DNA from: JACQHM01 sp964535215
Lineage (GTDB): Bacteria; Methylomirabilota; Methylomirabilia; Methylomirabilales; JACQHM01
Assembly: GCA_964535215.1 (NCBI GenBank)
Contig: CAZHST010000003.1
Location: 75,357 to 139,356, forward strand
Direction: 5' to 3'
Length of the DNA stretch: 64,000 bases
The position numbers and the translations under genes were made by a program. Positions within the stretch are counted from its first letter, which is position 1. The number at the start of each line of letters is the position of its first letter. The notes below the pieces were generated by a model. That model had not been told where the DNA came from. It ran no database searches and saw nothing but the letters and a program-made list of their open reading frames with translations. Below, piece by piece: positions 62,216 to 64,000 of this stretch.

Positions 62216-62844
62216 GACGCCCAAACCTCCTGGATCAGGGGAAGGGACTCCCGGGTGACAACCAGCTTCTCATGCAAGAGAACGTCATAAACGTTCAAGC
62301 CCTTGACCGGGAGGATCTTCACGTTGGGGAGGTTCCTGGCCGAAAGGGAGATGGTCTCCTCCTTCTCAGGAAGGATGACAAGGGTCTTCTTGTCACCGGT
62401 TCCTAGGGCCCCAAGGATCCTCCTGAAAGCCTTCGTGCTGATCCGCTCTAGGGTCAAACGATCCAGGACGATAACGTTTCCCTCCTGGACCTTGGCCGAG
62501 AGAGCCGAACAGAGGGCTGCTCGCCGGACAGGTTTCGGAACCAGATACGAATAGTCCCGCGGCTTCGGGCCAAAGACGATACCACCATGACGCCACTGGG
62601 GCGCTCGGATGCTCCCCTGACGGGCGCGGCCCGTCCCTTTCTGCCGCCAAGGTTTCCTCCCACCGCCTGAAACCTCGGAACGGCGCTTGGTGCTGGCCGT
62701 TCCCTGACGGCGGTTCTTAAGCTGCATCACCACCACCTCGTGGACGAGATGGGGTTTCACAGGGGCGCCGAAAACGGCATCGTCCAGACTGACCTGGCCG
62801 ACCTTCTGATTCTCCATGTCAACCACATCAAGCAGGGGAGGCAT
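62212..62844 (-). CDS. rplD: 50S ribosomal protein L4
   Basis: A 210-residue L4: VHEVVVMQLKNRRQGTASTKRRSEVSGGGRKPWRQKGTGRARQGSIRAPQWRHGG is the tunnel-lining loop region, and KALRRILGALG-like sequence follows. It starts 17 bases inside the rplC end. Confidence 0.95.
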   Translation of the reverse strand: MPPLLDVVDMENQKVGQVSLDDAVFGAPVKPHLVHEVVVMQLKNRRQGTASTKRRSEVSGGGRKPWRQKGTGRARQGSIRAPQWRHGGIVFGPKPRDYSYLVPKPVRRAALCSALSAKVQEGNVIVLDRLTLERISTKAFRRILGALGTGDKKTLVILPEKEETISLSARNLPNVKILPVKGLNVYDVLLHEKLVVTRESLPLIQEVWAS

Positions 62845-63475
62845 AGCGCTCGTCCTTGACAACCATCAGGATCCCTCCCGGGGGTCCTGGGACCGCCCCT
62901 TTGACCACCAGGAGGTTCCGCTCTGGGATCACTTTGATGATCCTCAAACCCTTCACGGTCACCCGATCCCCACCCATCCGGCCTGGCATATGGTGGCCCG
63001 GGACGACCCGGGAGGGGAAAGAGGAAGCACCGATGGAGCCTGGTTCCCGGTGGAACATGGCGCCGTGGGAAGCAGGTCCACCCATCCAGCCGTGACGTTT
63101 CATCCCGCCCTGAAAGCCCTTCCCCTTCGAGGTGCCGGTCACCTTGACGTACTCCCCCTCGGAGAAGAGCTCGACGGTCAAAACCTGCCCCACCTGATAC
63201 CTCCCATCCGCCTCCTCTATCCGGATCTCCCGTAGATACCGGAGATAAGGGACCTTCGCCCGCTCAAAATGCCCCTTCATCGGCTTCTTGATCCGCCCCT
63301 TTTTAGGCTCGATCAAGAACCCCAGCTGAAGGGCCTCGTAACCATCCACCCCTTTCGTCTTCCGCTGGACGATGGGGCAAGGTCCGGCCTCGATGATGGT
63401 CACCGGGACAGCCCGTCCGGCGCCATCATAGACCTGCGTCATCCTTACTTTCCGGCCGATCAATCCTATGGCCAT
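62828..63475 (-). CDS. rplC: 50S ribosomal protein L3
   Basis: A 215-residue L3: MAIGLIGRKVRMTQVYD, VTGTSKGKGFQGGMKRHGWMGGPASHGAMFHREPGSIGASSFPSRV and a C-terminal NLLVVKGAVPGPPGGILMV. It shapes the peptidyl-transferase centre. Confidence 0.96.
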   Translation of the reverse strand: MAIGLIGRKVRMTQVYDGAGRAVPVTIIEAGPCPIVQRKTKGVDGYEALQLGFLIEPKKGRIKKPMKGHFERAKVPYLRYLREIRIEEADGRYQVGQVLTVELFSEGEYVKVTGTSKGKGFQGGMKRHGWMGGPASHGAMFHREPGSIGASSFPSRVVPGHHMPGRMGGDRVTVKGLRIIKVIPERNLLVVKGAVPGPPGGILMVVKDERYASPA

Positions 63476-63522
63476 CGTCGCATATCCTCGGTAAAAACCC
63501 TTTTGAACCTATGCAAGAGATG

Positions 63523-63831
63523 CTAGACCTTGATTTCCACGTCCACCCCGGCGGGGAGATCGAGGCGCATCAAGGCATCAATAGTCTGAGGGGTAGGCTC
63601 CAGGATGTCCATGAGGCGCGAGTGGACCCGGATCTCGAACTGCTCCCGCGATTTCTTGTCAATGTGAGGCGAACGGAGGACGGTGTAGCGGCTGATGGCC
63701 GTGGGCAGGGGGATAGGTCCCGAGACCCTCGCCCCGGTCCGTTCGGCCGTGCTGACGATCTCCTTGGCCGACAGGTCAAGGAGTCGGTGATCGAAGGCCT
63801 TCAACTTGATCCTGATCCGCTGGTTCTCCAT
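63523..63831 (-). CDS. rpsJ: 30S ribosomal protein S10
   Basis: A 102-residue S10 from ATG 63831: ENQRIRIKLKAFDHRLLDLSAKEIV, RTGARVSGPIPLPTAISRYTVLRSPHIDKKSREQFE. It is the first gene of the S10 operon and also the NusE transcription factor. The earlier methionines at 63897 and 63867 give no conserved sequence. Confidence 0.95.
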   Translation of the reverse strand: MENQRIRIKLKAFDHRLLDLSAKEIVSTAERTGARVSGPIPLPTAISRYTVLRSPHIDKKSREQFEIRVHSRLMDILEPTPQTIDALMRLDLPAGVDVEIKV

Positions 63832-63949
63832 AGTTCCATCCGAGGTCAGAGGTCCAAGCTCCAACATCCGGTCCTTGAGCGTCGGATCTGTCAACAACTC
63901 GAGAATCTCCGACGATGCCGGCCTCGACGGTCCCCTAGCCCCGCTGACC

Positions 63950-64000
63950 CTACGCCAAGATCTCCGTCACCACCCCCGCCCCGACGGTCCTGCCCCCCTC
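63950..64000 (-). CDS. tuf: Elongation factor Tu, C-terminal fragment
   Basis: The last 16 codons on the minus strand read EGGRTVGAGVVTEILA followed by TAG, the standard EF-Tu end. The rest lies beyond the right edge. tuf before rpsJ is the usual str-S10 junction. Confidence 0.92.
   Translation of the reverse strand, partial: EGGRTVGAGVVTEILA

Overview
The window reads as chromosomal DNA of a Gram-negative, GC-rich (about 60%) bacterium. Evidence is the secretion signals and lipoboxes, a TAXI-type TRAP transporter, an extracytoplasmic multihaem cytochrome, sigma-54 promoters and a nusA-infB-pnp cluster carrying ylxP and nrnA. The gene mix recalls NC10/Methylomirabilota, Rokubacteria or Desulfobacterota-grade lineages, but no marker here settles the phylum.

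Left part (1-17600): the start of an acyl-CoA carboxylase carboxyltransferase gene (minus), then cheR and a CheY-like regulator preceded by a good sigma-54 promoter. A pfkB kinase-mtnP pair (minus) and a ThDP-dependent lyase/synthase gene (plus) diverge from overlapping promoters. A co-directional accessory block follows (5423-15915): a CRTAC1-type FG-GAP/ASPIC-UnbV protein, a 1178-residue TPR/FG-GAP/ASPIC protein with an extra C-terminal region, Cu/Zn superoxide dismutase, a membrane-anchored five-haem cytochrome with TPRs, and a CRTAC1-type lipoprotein. At its end sits an IS200/IS605-type element with a structured omega-RNA-like region and a frameshifted IsrB-like (RuvC, no HNH) nuclease. 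A second sigma-54 promoter lies just beyond it, before a small secreted protein.

Middle (17600-32000): a D-2-hydroxyacid dehydrogenase, a fused TRAP permease and a TAXI binding protein, mtaB, a DEDD-type nuclease, and tRNA-Cys and tRNA-Gly (all minus). Next come a cupredoxin-like gene interrupted by an in-frame TAG and a TlpA-type thioredoxin (plus), then thrC-hom and purB-purS-purQ-purL (minus).

Right part (32100-64000, all minus): an information-processing supercluster. Read in transcription order from the right edge it is tuf-rpsJ-rplC-rplD-rplW-rplB-rpsS-rplV-rpsC-rplP-rpmC-rpsQ-rplN-rplX-rplE-rpsN-rpsE-rplO-secY-adk-map-infA-rpmJ-rpsM-rpsD-rpoA-rplQ. It continues with a LarA-family gene, rplF, rpsK, a second rpoA and an EF-G-like GTPase. 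After a promoter/leader hairpin come rimP-nusA-ylxR/L7Ae-infB-ylxP-rbfA-nrnA-truB-ribF-rpsO-pnp and an M16 peptidase. The order departs from the usual S10-spc-alpha arrangement: rpsH, rplR and rpmD are absent, rplF and rpsK are displaced, rpoA is duplicated, and a lower-GC LarA-family gene is inserted.

The items most worth a second look are the IsrB/omega-RNA locus, the second rpoA with displaced rplF and rpsK, the larA insertion with its Shine-Dalgarno inside a hairpin, the promoter-proximal hairpin before rimP-nusA, and the secreted CRTAC1/TPR/cytochrome/SOD block.
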